A stretch of 15,786 nt of DNA from VRUE01 sp036265675 (GTDB lineage: Bacteria; Actinomycetota; Thermoleophilia; Solirubrobacterales; 70-9): NCBI GenBank assembly GCA_036265675.1, contig DATAOP010000064.1:1-15786 (forward strand), read 5' to 3'. A program made the translations under genes and the position numbers. Below the pieces are notes generated by a model. The model was not told the DNA's origin. It was given only the letters and a program-made list of their open reading frames with translations, and did not search any database. Of the stretch, positions 7,230 to 13,959 are shown piece after piece; position 1 is the stretch's first letter, and every line of letters begins with the position of its first letter.

Positions 7230-7982
7230 CTACTTGCCGATCTTGCCGATCGCTTCGGTGACCTTTTCGCTCGTCGACCCGGCGGGCGGCGGGGTCGGCA
7301 TGACCCTTTCTTCGACTTCCTGGACCGCGTGGGTGACGGGCGTGGGTGCCGGCGGGGTGGCGGTGGTGGAGATTTCCTTGACGGTCTTCGTCACCTGCCG
7401 CGTGGTCCGGGTTCCGACGTTGCTCGCGGGCGGGTTGCCGCTGTTGCTGTTGCCGCCGCTATTGCTGTTGCCGCCGCTGTTGCCGGTGGCAGGCGACGAG
7501 CCGTTGCCGCCGCTGGGCGACGGAGAAGCTGTTCCCGAGCCGGACGGCGGCGGCGTGGTGCCGGGCGTCGGCGCGGGTGCGGGCGAGGTGCTGGAAGGCT
7601 GTTTGACCGGAGCGGAGTCGACCCCGCGGCTGCCCTGGATCTGCGTCTCGGGCGAAACCTTCCCGGTCGCCTGGTGGTGCCGGTGCGCGGGCCGGCCGCC
7701 GTTGCCGCCGCCGGCCTTGGGCGCGGCGCCAACCCTGGCGGGATGGGCGGTGATCGGACCGTTGAGGTTCGCCGCGGCGGCGTTGGTCGGGCTGCCGCCG
7801 AGCGACTTGGCGGGCGCGACCGCTGCCGAGTCGTTGCCGCCACCGGGCAAGTTCAGATCGGAGATCGGCCAGTCACGGAGCGCCTGCGCGGACACGAACA
7901 GGATGAAGCACACGACTGCCGCCGCGATCACCGCCGTGCCTGAGATTGCTCCGAATAGATATGACTGGGAGTGACGTATCAA
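7230..7982 (-). CDS. Membrane-anchored low-complexity protein of unknown function
   Basis: A 250-residue protein not recognised as a known enzyme. Residues about 10-33 (SGTAVIAAAVVCFILFVSAQAL region) form one transmembrane helix or uncleaved signal anchor. The rest is mainly a disordered Gly/Asn/Ser/Pro/Thr-rich linker with a repeated GGNSNS stretch (about 166-182), then a more conserved-looking tail with TRTTRQVTKTVKEIS and a short SEKVTEAIGKIGK C-terminus. It probably spans the cell envelope. The TTG at 7982 is supported by AGGAGG 5 nt upstream. It lies 205 bp upstream of lysA on the same strand, separated by a hairpin and the palindromic leader, so cotranscription is uncertain. The long plus-strand frames here lack such support. 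Confidence 0.7.
   Translation of the reverse strand: MIRHSQSYLFGAISGTAVIAAAVVCFILFVSAQALRDWPISDLNLPGGGNDSAAVAPAKSLGGSPTNAAAANLNGPITAHPARVGAAPKAGGGNGGRPAHRHHQATGKVSPETQIQGSRGVDSAPVKQPSSTSPAPAPTPGTTPPPSGSGTASPSPSGGNGSSPATGNSGGNSNSGGNSNSGNPPASNVGTRTTRQVTKTVKEISTTATPPAPTPVTHAVQEVEERVMPTPPPAGSTSEKVTEAIGKIGK
7437..7484 (-). repeat. 18-bp tandem repeat within the low-complexity gene
   Basis: Units GCCGCTGTTGCTGTTGCC (7437-7454) and GCCGCTATTGCTGTTGCC (7455-7472) differ at one base and are followed by a 12-bp partial unit. They encode the Gly-Gly-Asn-Ser-Asn-Ser repeats of the linker and are a likely site of slippage length variation. Confidence 0.75.
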
Positions 7983-8108
7983 CGAGTCCTCCTGCTTCGT
8001 CTCTCCGATTGGTCAATACCCATATTGGCCTGCGAATCCTTTTTCTCCATACTGAAAATTTGGACTTTTAGACCAATATCCGATTTCAATCTAATCGCTA
8101 TTAGGACC
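7983..8108. other. AT-rich intergenic island with inverted CCAAT/ATTGG motifs
   Basis: This 126-bp spacer is visibly much richer in A/T than the rest of the window. ATATTGG (8022-8028) and CCAATAT (8073-8079) are inverted copies 44 bp apart, and GGTCAATA/TATTGGCC (8011-8018, 8023-8030) forms an almost perfect stem. CTAAT/ATTAG (8091-8104) is a small hairpin just past the M23 gene stop. The spacer probably holds the promoter of the membrane-protein gene (a TTGAAA hexamer lies at 8089-8084 on the minus strand), but no convincing -10 at the right distance was found. Confidence 0.4.
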
Positions 8109-9290
8109 TTAGAGGTATCCGAGCGGGTCCGTGGGCACGCCGCCGATCCGCACCTCGAAATGCACATGGGGGCCGAAGCAGTGCCCGGTGCAGCCTGAAT
8201 AGCCGATCACCTGGCCCTGGGAGACGCTCTGACCGGCGCTGACCGCGACCGAGGATTGGTGCGCGTAGCAGGTCTGCAGCCCGCCGCCGTGGTCGAGGCA
8301 GGTGAAGTTGCCGTATCCGCCGCTTTCCGACTCGGATTGCACGAGGACGACCGTGCCGGCGTCGGCGGCGCGAATCGGGGTCCCTTCCGGGACGGCGATG
8401 TCGATCCCCTCGTGCATCCGCCCCCAACGCATCCCAAAGCCGGAGACGACCGCGCCGTCGACCGGCCAGATCAGCTGCCCCGAGCCGTAGCGGATCGGGC
8501 CCGCCGGCAGCGAGCCGGAGGGGGCAAGCTGGGCCGCGATTTCGGCCTGAATCTCTCCGACCTCGCCCTCGAGGTGCTGTTCGTGTTCGTTGATCTTCGC
8601 GAGCGCCGCCTCACGATCGCGTCGCGCCGCGACCAGCTTCGTCTGCCGCTTCTGCAGGGCCGAGCGCGCGGTGGCGAGCGCGTCGCGTTCGGCGGCGATC
8701 GCGTCGCGCGCCGCTTCGATCCGGAGCTTCGCCGAGCGCAGCCTGCGGACCGTCGACTGCACCTGATCGCGGAGCTGCTGGACCCTGTCGATGACGGCTT
8801 CGTCCATGCTGTGGATCCGTTCCAGGTACTCGGTGCGGTCGATCAGCTCGTCGTAGCCCCGGGCACCGACGATCACGCTCAGCATGTCGGGAGTGCCCGT
8901 CTCGTAGATCGCGACCAGGCGCCGCCGGAGCGTCACCAGCGCCCGCTTCAGGCGCGCCCTGACGACCTCCAGGTGCTTCTTCGCGACATCGAGTTCGGCG
9001 ACCGCGTCGTCGAGTTCGGCCTGCTTCGCGTCAAGGCGCCTCCTGACGTCGGCTTCCTCCCTGTGCAGCGAGGCGACCTCGCCGGTCAGGCGTTCGATCT
9101 GGTCGCGGTAGTGGGAGATCGTGGTCGTCAGCACCCCGGCACGCTCGCGCACGTGCGAGAGCTTCGATTCCCTCGCTTCGAGCTTCGAGCTGAGATCCTG
9201 GGCGGACGCAGGCGTGCTCGAGAGGAGCAGCACGATCAGCGCCGCCGCGGCGGCCAGCAGCGCCGCCGGGGCAGTGCGAATCTGGAGCAT
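8109..9290 (-). CDS. Secreted coiled-coil M23 (LytM-type) peptidoglycan peptidase
   Basis: A 393-residue exported zinc metallopeptidase expected to cut peptidoglycan cross-links or to activate amidases. Residues 1-30 are a signal peptide ending TPASAQD. Residues about 32-265 are heptad-rich coiled coil (EnvC/RipA-like architecture). The M23 domain follows, with the zinc motifs HEGID (His293, Asp297) and HVHFEV (His375, His377) and CYAHQ (His344) all intact, so it should be active. Two cysteine pairs (FTCLDHGGGLQTC and SGCTGHC) probably form disulfides, consistent with an extracellular location. The ATG at 9290 has no SD, but TAGCCT lies 8 nt upstream, suggesting a leaderless transcript. It is 69 bp from the acyl-CoA dehydrogenase stop on the same strand, with no functional link evident. 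Confidence 0.93.
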   Translation of the reverse strand: MLQIRTAPAALLAAAAALIVLLLSSTPASAQDLSSKLEARESKLSHVRERAGVLTTTISHYRDQIERLTGEVASLHREEADVRRRLDAKQAELDDAVAELDVAKKHLEVVRARLKRALVTLRRRLVAIYETGTPDMLSVIVGARGYDELIDRTEYLERIHSMDEAVIDRVQQLRDQVQSTVRRLRSAKLRIEAARDAIAAERDALATARSALQKRQTKLVAARRDREAALAKINEHEQHLEGEVGEIQAEIAAQLAPSGSLPAGPIRYGSGQLIWPVDGAVVSGFGMRWGRMHEGIDIAVPEGTPIRAADAGTVVLVQSESESGGYGNFTCLDHGGGLQTCYAHQSSVAVSAGQSVSQGQVIGYSGCTGHCFGPHVHFEVRIGGVPTDPLGYL

Positions 9291-9298
9291 GGCGAGGC

Positions 9299-9304
9299 AG
9301 GCTA
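9299..9304 (-). promoter_or_regulatory. Candidate leaderless -10 box of the M23 peptidase gene
   Basis: TAGCCT on the minus strand ends 8 nt before an ATG that has no Shine-Dalgarno sequence. No clear -35 is visible. It is supported mainly by similar placement before three other SD-less genes in this window. Confidence 0.35.
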
Positions 9305-9359
9305 GCGAGCCGCGGTCGGCGGCCCGCCGCGAATCCCTGCCCCTGCAACCGCTGTTGCG

Positions 9360-10637
9360 CTAGGCGGCCGCCGGGAGCTTCTCGGTGCTGCTCTTGGCGG
9401 CGATCGCCTCGGCCGCGATCTCGGCGCCGTAGCCGAGGCGCTCGGCGTATTCGGCGGCCTGCATCCGGGAAATGACCATCCGCTGGATCTCGGCCGTCCC
9501 CTCGAACAGCTGGTAGATCTTGGCGTCGCGGAAGAACTTCTCGAGCGGACAATCGGTGCTCCAGGCGGGGGGACCGACGAGGTCCATCAGGGTCGTCGTC
9601 GCCCACATCGCGACGTCGCCCCCCTTCAGCTTCGACATCGATCCCTGGCCGCCGCGCATCGGCACGCCATTTCGCCCCATCCAGGCAGCGCGCTGGACGA
9701 GCAGCCTCGCCGCCTCGATCTCGGTCGCAACGTCGGCCATCGTCTGCTGGACCCGCTGGGTCTGGCCCAGTGGCATGCCTTCCTCGGTCCGCCCGTCGAG
9801 GTACTCGATCGTCCACTCGTAGGCGGCCTGAGCGATGCCGAGCGCCGACGCGCCGACCAGCGGCCTGGTCACCTCGAAGGTGGCGAGGGCGTCGGCGCCG
9901 CGCGATTTCTTGCCTTCGCGACCGCGCTGAAGCTTCTTCTCCAGCTTCTCGTCGCCGCCGAGCAGGCAGTCGCCGGGCACCCGGCAGTCCTCGAGCACGA
10001 CCTCGGCGGTGTGCGAGGCGCGAATCCCGAGCTTCGACTCCTTCTTGCCCTGGCTCAGGCCGGGCGTCCCCTTGGCGACGACGAACGACGCCTGGCCCCT
10101 CGTCCCCAGCGACGGGTCGACCGTGGCGACGACCACGTGGACGTCGGCGATGCCGCCGTTGGTGATGAAGACCTTGGTCCCATTCAGGACCCACTCCTCG
10201 CCGTCCCGCCTCGCGGTCGTCTTCAGGCTCTTGACGTCGGAGCCGGCCTGCGGCTCGGTGACGGCGTAGGCGCCGAGCTTGACCTCGTCGGCGCTCCCGA
10301 AGCACTCCGGGACCCAGCGTGCGATCTGCTCCGGCGTGCCGGACGACGCGATTCCGGCGGCGGCGAGCCCGGAGCCCGAGATCGCGAGCGCCGTCCCGGC
10401 GCAGCCCCAGTGGAACTCTTCGGCCGAGATCACCTGCAGCTGCCCCTCCGGATCGGCGGCCGAGCGTTGGATCGACTCGAGCGTCCCGAAGCCCTGCCTG
10501 CGCGCCTCGCGGATGACCTCCCAGGGGATGCTCTCCTCTTCGTCGTGCTTCCGCGCCGCCGGCCGGATCACATCGCGGGCGAAAACCCGGCAGCGGTCCT
10601 TGAACTCCAGCTGCTTGTCGTTCAGTTCGAAATTCAT
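9360..10637 (-). CDS. Acyl-CoA dehydrogenase
   Basis: FAD-dependent enzyme that introduces the alpha-beta double bond into acyl-CoA; exact chain length or substrate is unknown. The 425-residue protein has the N-terminal helical domain, the FAD/substrate motifs AYAVTEPQAGSDVKSLKT and WVLNGTKVFITNGG, and the C-terminal helical bundle with the catalytic base Glu379 in QLFEGTAEIQRMVISR. A lysine/arginine-rich insertion (about 236-250, EKLEKKLQRGREGKKSRG) precedes the FEVTRPLVGASALGIA helix; I recall similar insertions in other actinobacterial members. The ATG at 10637 follows AGGAG by about 5 nt. Two palindromic operators lie upstream, so a TetR/FadR-type repressor responding to acyl-CoA is likely, but no such regulator is encoded in this window. 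Confidence 0.95.
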   Translation of the reverse strand: MNFELNDKQLEFKDRCRVFARDVIRPAARKHDEEESIPWEVIREARRQGFGTLESIQRSAADPEGQLQVISAEEFHWGCAGTALAISGSGLAAAGIASSGTPEQIARWVPECFGSADEVKLGAYAVTEPQAGSDVKSLKTTARRDGEEWVLNGTKVFITNGGIADVHVVVATVDPSLGTRGQASFVVAKGTPGLSQGKKESKLGIRASHTAEVVLEDCRVPGDCLLGGDEKLEKKLQRGREGKKSRGADALATFEVTRPLVGASALGIAQAAYEWTIEYLDGRTEEGMPLGQTQRVQQTMADVATEIEAARLLVQRAAWMGRNGVPMRGGQGSMSKLKGGDVAMWATTTLMDLVGPPAWSTDCPLEKFFRDAKIYQLFEGTAEIQRMVISRMQAAEYAERLGYGAEIAAEAIAAKSSTEKLPAAA

Positions 10638-10666
10638 CGGTCTCCTAGCGGTCGGCGCGGTGGTTG

Positions 10667-10684
10667 ATTGACTGGTCAGTCAAT
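10667..10684. promoter_or_regulatory. TetR-type operator, copy 1
   Basis: ATTGACT-GGTC-AGTCAAT is an 18-bp palindrome with 7-bp perfect arms, 29 bp upstream of the acyl-CoA dehydrogenase start. Its form (TGACTGGTCAGTCA core) is like operators of TetR-family fatty-acid regulators. Binding is inferred. Confidence 0.65.
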
Positions 10685-10700
10685 GCTCCTAAAAGGTTAG

Positions 10701-10716
10701 CTGACCGACCAGCCAG
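10701..10716. promoter_or_regulatory. TetR-type operator, degenerate copy 2
   Basis: Read on the minus strand this is CTGGCTGGTCGGTCAG, matching 12 of 16 positions of copy 1 (TTGACTGGTCAGTCAA). Its centre is 33 bp from that of copy 1, about three helical turns, so two dimers could bind on one DNA face between the two divergent genes. Confidence 0.5.
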
Positions 10717-10747
10717 TTTCGGTCGCACCGCGCCGTCCCCGTTGCTC

Positions 10748-10753
10748 TAGGTT
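10748..10753 (+). promoter_or_regulatory. Candidate leaderless -10 box of the CWB2 operon
   Basis: TAGGTT ends 7 nt before the GTG at 10761, and there is no SD before that GTG. This spacing supports GTG rather than the TTG at 10752 as start. No clear -35 is seen. Confidence 0.35.
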
Positions 10754-10760
10754 GCGCTTC

Positions 10761-12080
10761 GTGGCACGCAGGAGCCAGCCGATCAATGCCGATGTGCCGG
10801 TCCCCGGGGGTGGGCAATCGCCGGCGCGCGTCCCTCCCGAGCACGATCGCCGGCAGCTGCCGGGCGCGATCAAGGTCGTCGCGGCGCTGGTTCTGATCGC
10901 CGTCGTCTTCATCGTCGCCGCGATCGTCGGCGGCGGATCGAACGACGGCAACTCGATCCCCAGCGCCGCCCCGGGCGGCGAACAGACAGCGAAGCGACCT
11001 GAAGCCACCACCCCGGAACCGGTCGAGACCGAGGCGCCGGAAGAAATCGGCTTTCCGGGATTCGCGACCAACAACACGACCAGGGTCGGAGGCGGCGACC
11101 CGGCCTCGAACGCTGCCGGCGTCGCGCTCGCGGTGTTCCCGTCGCAGACGCCGGAACAGCGCCCCGACGCGGTCGCCCTCGTCGACGAAGCCGACTGGCA
11201 GAGCGCGGTTGCGGCATCGGTGCTGATGGCGGAACCGATCAGGGCGCCGCTGCTGATCTCGAATGCGGACGAGGTGCCGGATGCGACGGAGGAAGCAATC
11301 CAGTCGCTGGACCCGGCGGGGTCCGGCCCCGCCCACGGCGCGCAGACGTTTGCGATCGGCGAAGCCGCCGCCCCCTCCGGGCTCCAGACGACCCGGATCC
11401 ACGGCGCCGGCCCCGAGGCCGCGGCCACGATCGCGAAGCTGCGCGACAAACTCCTCGGCGGGCCTCCGGACCACGTGATCGTCGCCCCCGCCGCGAAGCC
11501 CGCCTTCGCGATGCCGGCCGCGGCCTGGGCGGCCCGCTCGGGCGACCCCGTCCTCTACGCGGACGCCGAATCGCTGCCGAAGCCGACCGAAGAGGCGCTG
11601 CGTCGCCATCCGGAGGTCCCGGTCTACGTCCTCGGACCCTCCTCGGCGATCTCGTCGCAGGTGGTTCGCCGAATCGCCGCGATCGACAAGCGGGTCCGGC
11701 GCGTCTCGGGCGAGGACCCCGTCACAAACTCGGTCGCACTCGCCCGCTACTCCGACGCGGGGTTCGGCTGGAACGTGAACGACCCCGGCCACGGCTTCGT
11801 CGTCGCCCGCTCGGACTCGCCGCTCGACGCGGTCGCCGCGGCCCCTCTCTCGGCCTCGGGGACGTGGGGGCCGCTGCTGCTCACCGACAGCGCCGATACG
11901 CTTCCGGCGGCGTTGCGCGAATACCTGCTCGACGTCAAGCCGGGCTACACGACGGACCCGACCCGCGCCTTCTACAACCATGTCTGGCTGATCGGAGACC
12001 AGGACACAATCGACGTGACACAGCAGGCGGAAATCGACGAGCTGGCGGAACTGGCGAAGATCGGAGGAGGAGAACGTTGA
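10761..12080 (+). CDS. Membrane-anchored protein with cell-wall-binding repeat 2 (CWB2) domains
   Basis: A 439-residue envelope protein. Residues 1-34 are a charged cytoplasmic tail; about 35-57 (AIKVVAALVLIAVVFIVAAIVGG) is one transmembrane helix; 58-100 is a Pro/Glu/Thr-rich linker. About 115-390 contain three CWB2-like repeats, the clearest being VPVYVLGPSSAISSQVVRRI followed by VRRVSGEDPVTNSVALARY, the hallmark pattern of that family. In Firmicutes such repeats anchor proteins to cell-wall polymers; the role here is unknown. The start is uncertain: GTG at 10761 is preferred, while TTG at 10752 would add three residues. Its TGA overlaps the TTG of the next gene, and the SD of that gene lies in its last codons. 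It is divergent from the acyl-CoA dehydrogenase across a region with two operators. Confidence 0.85.
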   Translation: MARRSQPINADVPVPGGGQSPARVPPEHDRRQLPGAIKVVAALVLIAVVFIVAAIVGGGSNDGNSIPSAAPGGEQTAKRPEATTPEPVETEAPEEIGFPGFATNNTTRVGGGDPASNAAGVALAVFPSQTPEQRPDAVALVDEADWQSAVAASVLMAEPIRAPLLISNADEVPDATEEAIQSLDPAGSGPAHGAQTFAIGEAAAPSGLQTTRIHGAGPEAAATIAKLRDKLLGGPPDHVIVAPAAKPAFAMPAAAWAARSGDPVLYADAESLPKPTEEALRRHPEVPVYVLGPSSAISSQVVRRIAAIDKRVRRVSGEDPVTNSVALARYSDAGFGWNVNDPGHGFVVARSDSPLDAVAAAPLSASGTWGPLLLTDSADTLPAALREYLLDVKPGYTTDPTRAFYNHVWLIGDQDTIDVTQQAEIDELAELAKIGGGER

Positions 12081-12325
12081 GCGAGGCAGAGAACCCGAAC
12101 CTCCTCGCGCCCGACCGCGAGATCACCCCCGAGGACATCCGCGCCCTGGCCGGCGCCTCGACCCCTCACTTCGCGCTCCAGGTCCGCAACCGGATCCATC
12201 GCCTGATCGAGCCGCTGCCCGCCGACCACCCGGCGCGGATCGAAGGCGAGCGGAAGATCGCCGCGCTCGAGGACCTCGCCGACCATTCCGGCGACCCGCG
12301 CGGCACCCTCGGCATCGACCATTGA
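12077..12325 (+). CDS. Small 82-residue protein of unknown function
   Basis: Not recognised. The predicted protein is hydrophilic and mostly helical, with a PEDIRALAGASTPHFALQVRNRIHRLI segment and a charged IEGERKIAALEDLA helix, no signal peptide and no membrane segment, so it is probably cytoplasmic. The TTG at 12077 is preceded by a very strong SD (GGAGGAGGAG, 4 nt away) and overlaps the upstream stop as TTGA; its own TGA shares one base with the next ATG (TGATG). This tight coupling on both sides is the main evidence that it is real and works with its neighbours. Confidence 0.75.
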   Translation: MSEAENPNLLAPDREITPEDIRALAGASTPHFALQVRNRIHRLIEPLPADHPARIEGERKIAALEDLADHSGDPRGTLGIDH

Positions 12326-12987
12326 TGAAGAGCGTCGCGCGCGACGTCTGGCGGCTCGACGAGTCCCCGCGGCCGCTGATCAACGTCTATCTCGCCGGCG
12401 ACGTCCTGATCGACGCGGGCCGCCGCTGGGACCGGGGCCGGATCTTCAAGCAGATCGAGGGCCGCAGACTGGCGCTGCTCGCCCTGACCCACGCCCACTG
12501 CGACCACCAGGGGTGCGCGAGGGCGGTCTGCGAAGAGCGCGGCGTTCCGCTTGCCTGCCATCCCGACGACGTCGACGCGATGGAGGGCCGGCGCCCGATC
12601 GCCGCCACCAACGGACTTCAGTCGCGCCTCTACGCCCGGCTCTGGGCCGGCCCGCCCCGCAAGGTCGACCGGCTGCTGAACGAGGGCGATGAAGTCGGTG
12701 GGTTCCGCGTCGTCCACGCGCCCGGCCACTCCCCGGGCGAGGTGATCTTCTTCCGCGAGGAGGACCGGGTCGCGATCTGCGGCGACGTGATTCGCAACAT
12801 CAGCTACGTATCGCTGCGGACCAGGCTCGCCGAGCCACCCGCCAACCTCACGCCCGACCCGGCCGAGAACCGCCGCTCGATCCGCAGGCTCGCCGAGCTC
12901 AAGCCGAAGGTGATCCTGCCGGGGCACGGTCCCGCCGTCACCGATGGTGGCGGCTTCAGGCGCTGGGCCGAGGCGCTGCCCGAGTAG
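12325..12987 (+). CDS. Metallo-beta-lactamase-fold hydrolase
   Basis: A 220-residue metallohydrolase of the glyoxalase II-like MBL group. The metal-binding signature THAHCDH is at 55-61 (His56, His58, Asp60, His61), followed by HAPGHSPGEVIFF, the bridging Asp in ICGDVIRN, and the last histidine in ILPGHGPAV. All ligands are present, so two metal ions are expected. It lacks a signal peptide, and the substrate is unknown. The ATG at 12325 shares one base with the stop of the 82-residue gene; a TTG one codon earlier is possible. It closes the three-gene operon with the CWB2 protein. Confidence 0.93.
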   Translation: MKSVARDVWRLDESPRPLINVYLAGDVLIDAGRRWDRGRIFKQIEGRRLALLALTHAHCDHQGCARAVCEERGVPLACHPDDVDAMEGRRPIAATNGLQSRLYARLWAGPPRKVDRLLNEGDEVGGFRVVHAPGHSPGEVIFFREEDRVAICGDVIRNISYVSLRTRLAEPPANLTPDPAENRRSIRRLAELKPKVILPGHGPAVTDGGGFRRWAEALPE

Positions 12988-13041
12988 TTGCAAGCGAGCG
13001 CCCGGGCGGCGCAGGACCGCGACTTCATCGCGTCGAAGCTG

Positions 13042-13059
13042 TTACCTAATTTCAGGTAA
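13042..13059 (+). promoter_or_regulatory. Palindrome and possible promoter upstream of the secreted-protein gene
   Basis: TTACCT-AATTTC-AGGTAA has 6-bp perfect arms in an otherwise GC-rich spacer and overlaps a TAATTT (13047-13052) that could be a -10 box. It could be an operator over the promoter of the secreted 174-residue protein. No good -35 is visible. Confidence 0.35.
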
Positions 13060-13067
13060 GTGACTCA

Positions 13068-13088
13068 GGGCGGCCGGGTTAGCCGCCC
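13068..13088 (+). terminator. Hairpin after the MBL operon
   Basis: GGGCGGC/GCCGCCC is a perfect 7-bp GC-rich stem with a 7-nt loop, 81 nt after the MBL gene stop and 49 nt before the next start. No U-tract follows. Because it lies downstream of the candidate promoter at 13042-13059, it may instead be a 5'-UTR hairpin of the next gene. Confidence 0.35.
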
Positions 13089-13137
13089 GTGGCGAGGGTG
13101 ACCGTGGCCCCGGCTGCGGCGGCCGAAAGGAGCAGTG

Positions 13138-13662
13138 ATGACGAGGCTGATGAAGAAGCCCCCGTCACCGGCGATGGTCGTGGCGCTGATCGCGCTGGCG
13201 GTTGCGCTGGGGGGAACCGCGTATGCCGCGCAGCACATCAACGGCGGTGCGATCAAGAAGCAGACGATCGGCGGCGGCAAGCTGAAGCACAAGACGCTGA
13301 CCGGCTTCCAGATCAACACCAAGAAGCTCGGTGTCGTGCCGGTCGCTCACCGCGCGGCGAACACCTACTGGGCCGTGGTGAACAACCCGGCGGGACCCGG
13401 CAACGCCGCGTTGGCCAGGGCGAGCGACGCGGGCATCACCGCGGCCGAGGGCGGTGGCGCGGTGCTCATCGGGATGCCGCAGAACATCACCGCCTGCGCC
13501 GACGTCGCAGGTCGCAACAACGCCGGCACGACGGTTCCGACCTCCGGCTACGCGCAGACCAACACGTCACCGGCCAACCCAGGGGTGATCGAAGTTCACA
13601 CCCGCGACAAATCGGGTGCCAACGAGGACGCCGACTTCCACCTGATCGTGGTCTGCCCCTAG
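13138..13662 (+). CDS. Small secreted protein of a Thermoleophilia-type family
   Basis: A 174-residue exported protein of unknown function. The N-terminus KKPPSPAMVVALIALAVALG followed by GTAYAAQH is a signal peptide with cleavage near AYAA; this pattern, with the following ING-GAIKKQTIGGGKLKHKTLTG segment of Gly/Lys-rich near-repeats, resembles a family I know as abundant in Solirubrobacterales-like genomes. The C-terminal part (about 70-174) looks like a beta-rich domain with three cysteines, ending in FHLIVVCP. AGGAG stands 5 nt before the ATG at 13138; a GTG directly before it (13135) is less well spaced. It is flanked by hairpins and appears monocistronic. Confidence 0.82.
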   Translation: MTRLMKKPPSPAMVVALIALAVALGGTAYAAQHINGGAIKKQTIGGGKLKHKTLTGFQINTKKLGVVPVAHRAANTYWAVVNNPAGPGNAALARASDAGITAAEGGGAVLIGMPQNITACADVAGRNNAGTTVPTSGYAQTNTSPANPGVIEVHTRDKSGANEDADFHLIVVCP

Positions 13663-13678
13663 GGGCGGGCTTCGGCAC

Positions 13679-13710
13679 GGCCCCTCCGCCGGGCAGTGAG
13701 CGGAGGGGCC
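13679..13710 (+). terminator. Strong hairpin terminator
   Basis: GGCCCCTCCGC at 13679-13689 pairs perfectly with GCGGAGGGGCC at 13700-13710 (11 bp, 10-nt loop), 17 nt after the stop of the secreted-protein gene. It is followed by a C/T-rich stretch rather than a pure U-tract, as is common for terminators in high-GC actinobacteria. Confidence 0.75.
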
Positions 13711-13730
13711 GGCCGTCCCTCCTCTGTCAA

Positions 13731-13736
13731 TAGGCT
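13731..13736 (+). promoter_or_regulatory. Candidate leaderless -10 box of the 68-residue gene
   Basis: TAGGCT ends 6 nt before the ATG at 13743, just after the terminator hairpin. There is no SD between them, so a leaderless transcript is plausible. No clear -35 is visible. Confidence 0.35.
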
Positions 13737-13742
13737 CTAACC

Positions 13743-13949
13743 ATGAGCGAGGACGCGCCGCACGCCTTCAGCGAGGGCGACAGGGTCTGGGTCGAGGACG
13801 GCGAGGGCAGGCACCACCCCGGGATCTACGTCGGCGAAAACGAGAGCGCCGGCTGGTTCGGAGGAGGGCCGAGCGCCTACGTCGTCCACCCGGAGGGGCA
13901 GCAGGCCGAGGTCGTCTCCCTCTTCCGCATCACCCCCCGCGAGGAGTAG
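13743..13949 (+). CDS. Small 68-residue hypothetical protein
   Basis: Not recognised. An acidic, soluble protein whose pattern FSEGDRVWVEDGEGRHHPGIYVGE, then SAYVVHPEGQQAEVVSLFRITP, suggests a small SH3-like beta-barrel; this is only a resemblance. No signal peptide or membrane segment. The ATG has no SD but a TAGGCT box 6 nt upstream. The next gene starts 10 nt after its stop on the same strand, so the two are probably cotranscribed. Confidence 0.65.
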   Translation: MSEDAPHAFSEGDRVWVEDGEGRHHPGIYVGENESAGWFGGGPSAYVVHPEGQQAEVVSLFRITPREE

Positions 13950-13959
13950 GCGCGGCCCG

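Noticed and set aside
7437..7484. CRISPR-like repeat
   Set aside because: Units are directly adjacent, 18 bp, without spacers, and encode Gly-Asn-Ser repeats in frame.
7979..8050. 23-codon frame MEKKDSQANMGIDQSE... as a gene
   Set aside because: No SD, consecutive rare AGG codons that are really the SD of the next gene, and AT-rich non-coding character. Kept only as a remark on the island.
10689..11981. Minus-strand open frame (430 codons) opposite the CWB2 gene, and similar frames at 9031-10305, 8256-9305 and 12166-12993
   Set aside because: All are shadows of well-supported genes and show only Arg/Gly/Asp-rich low-information sequence.
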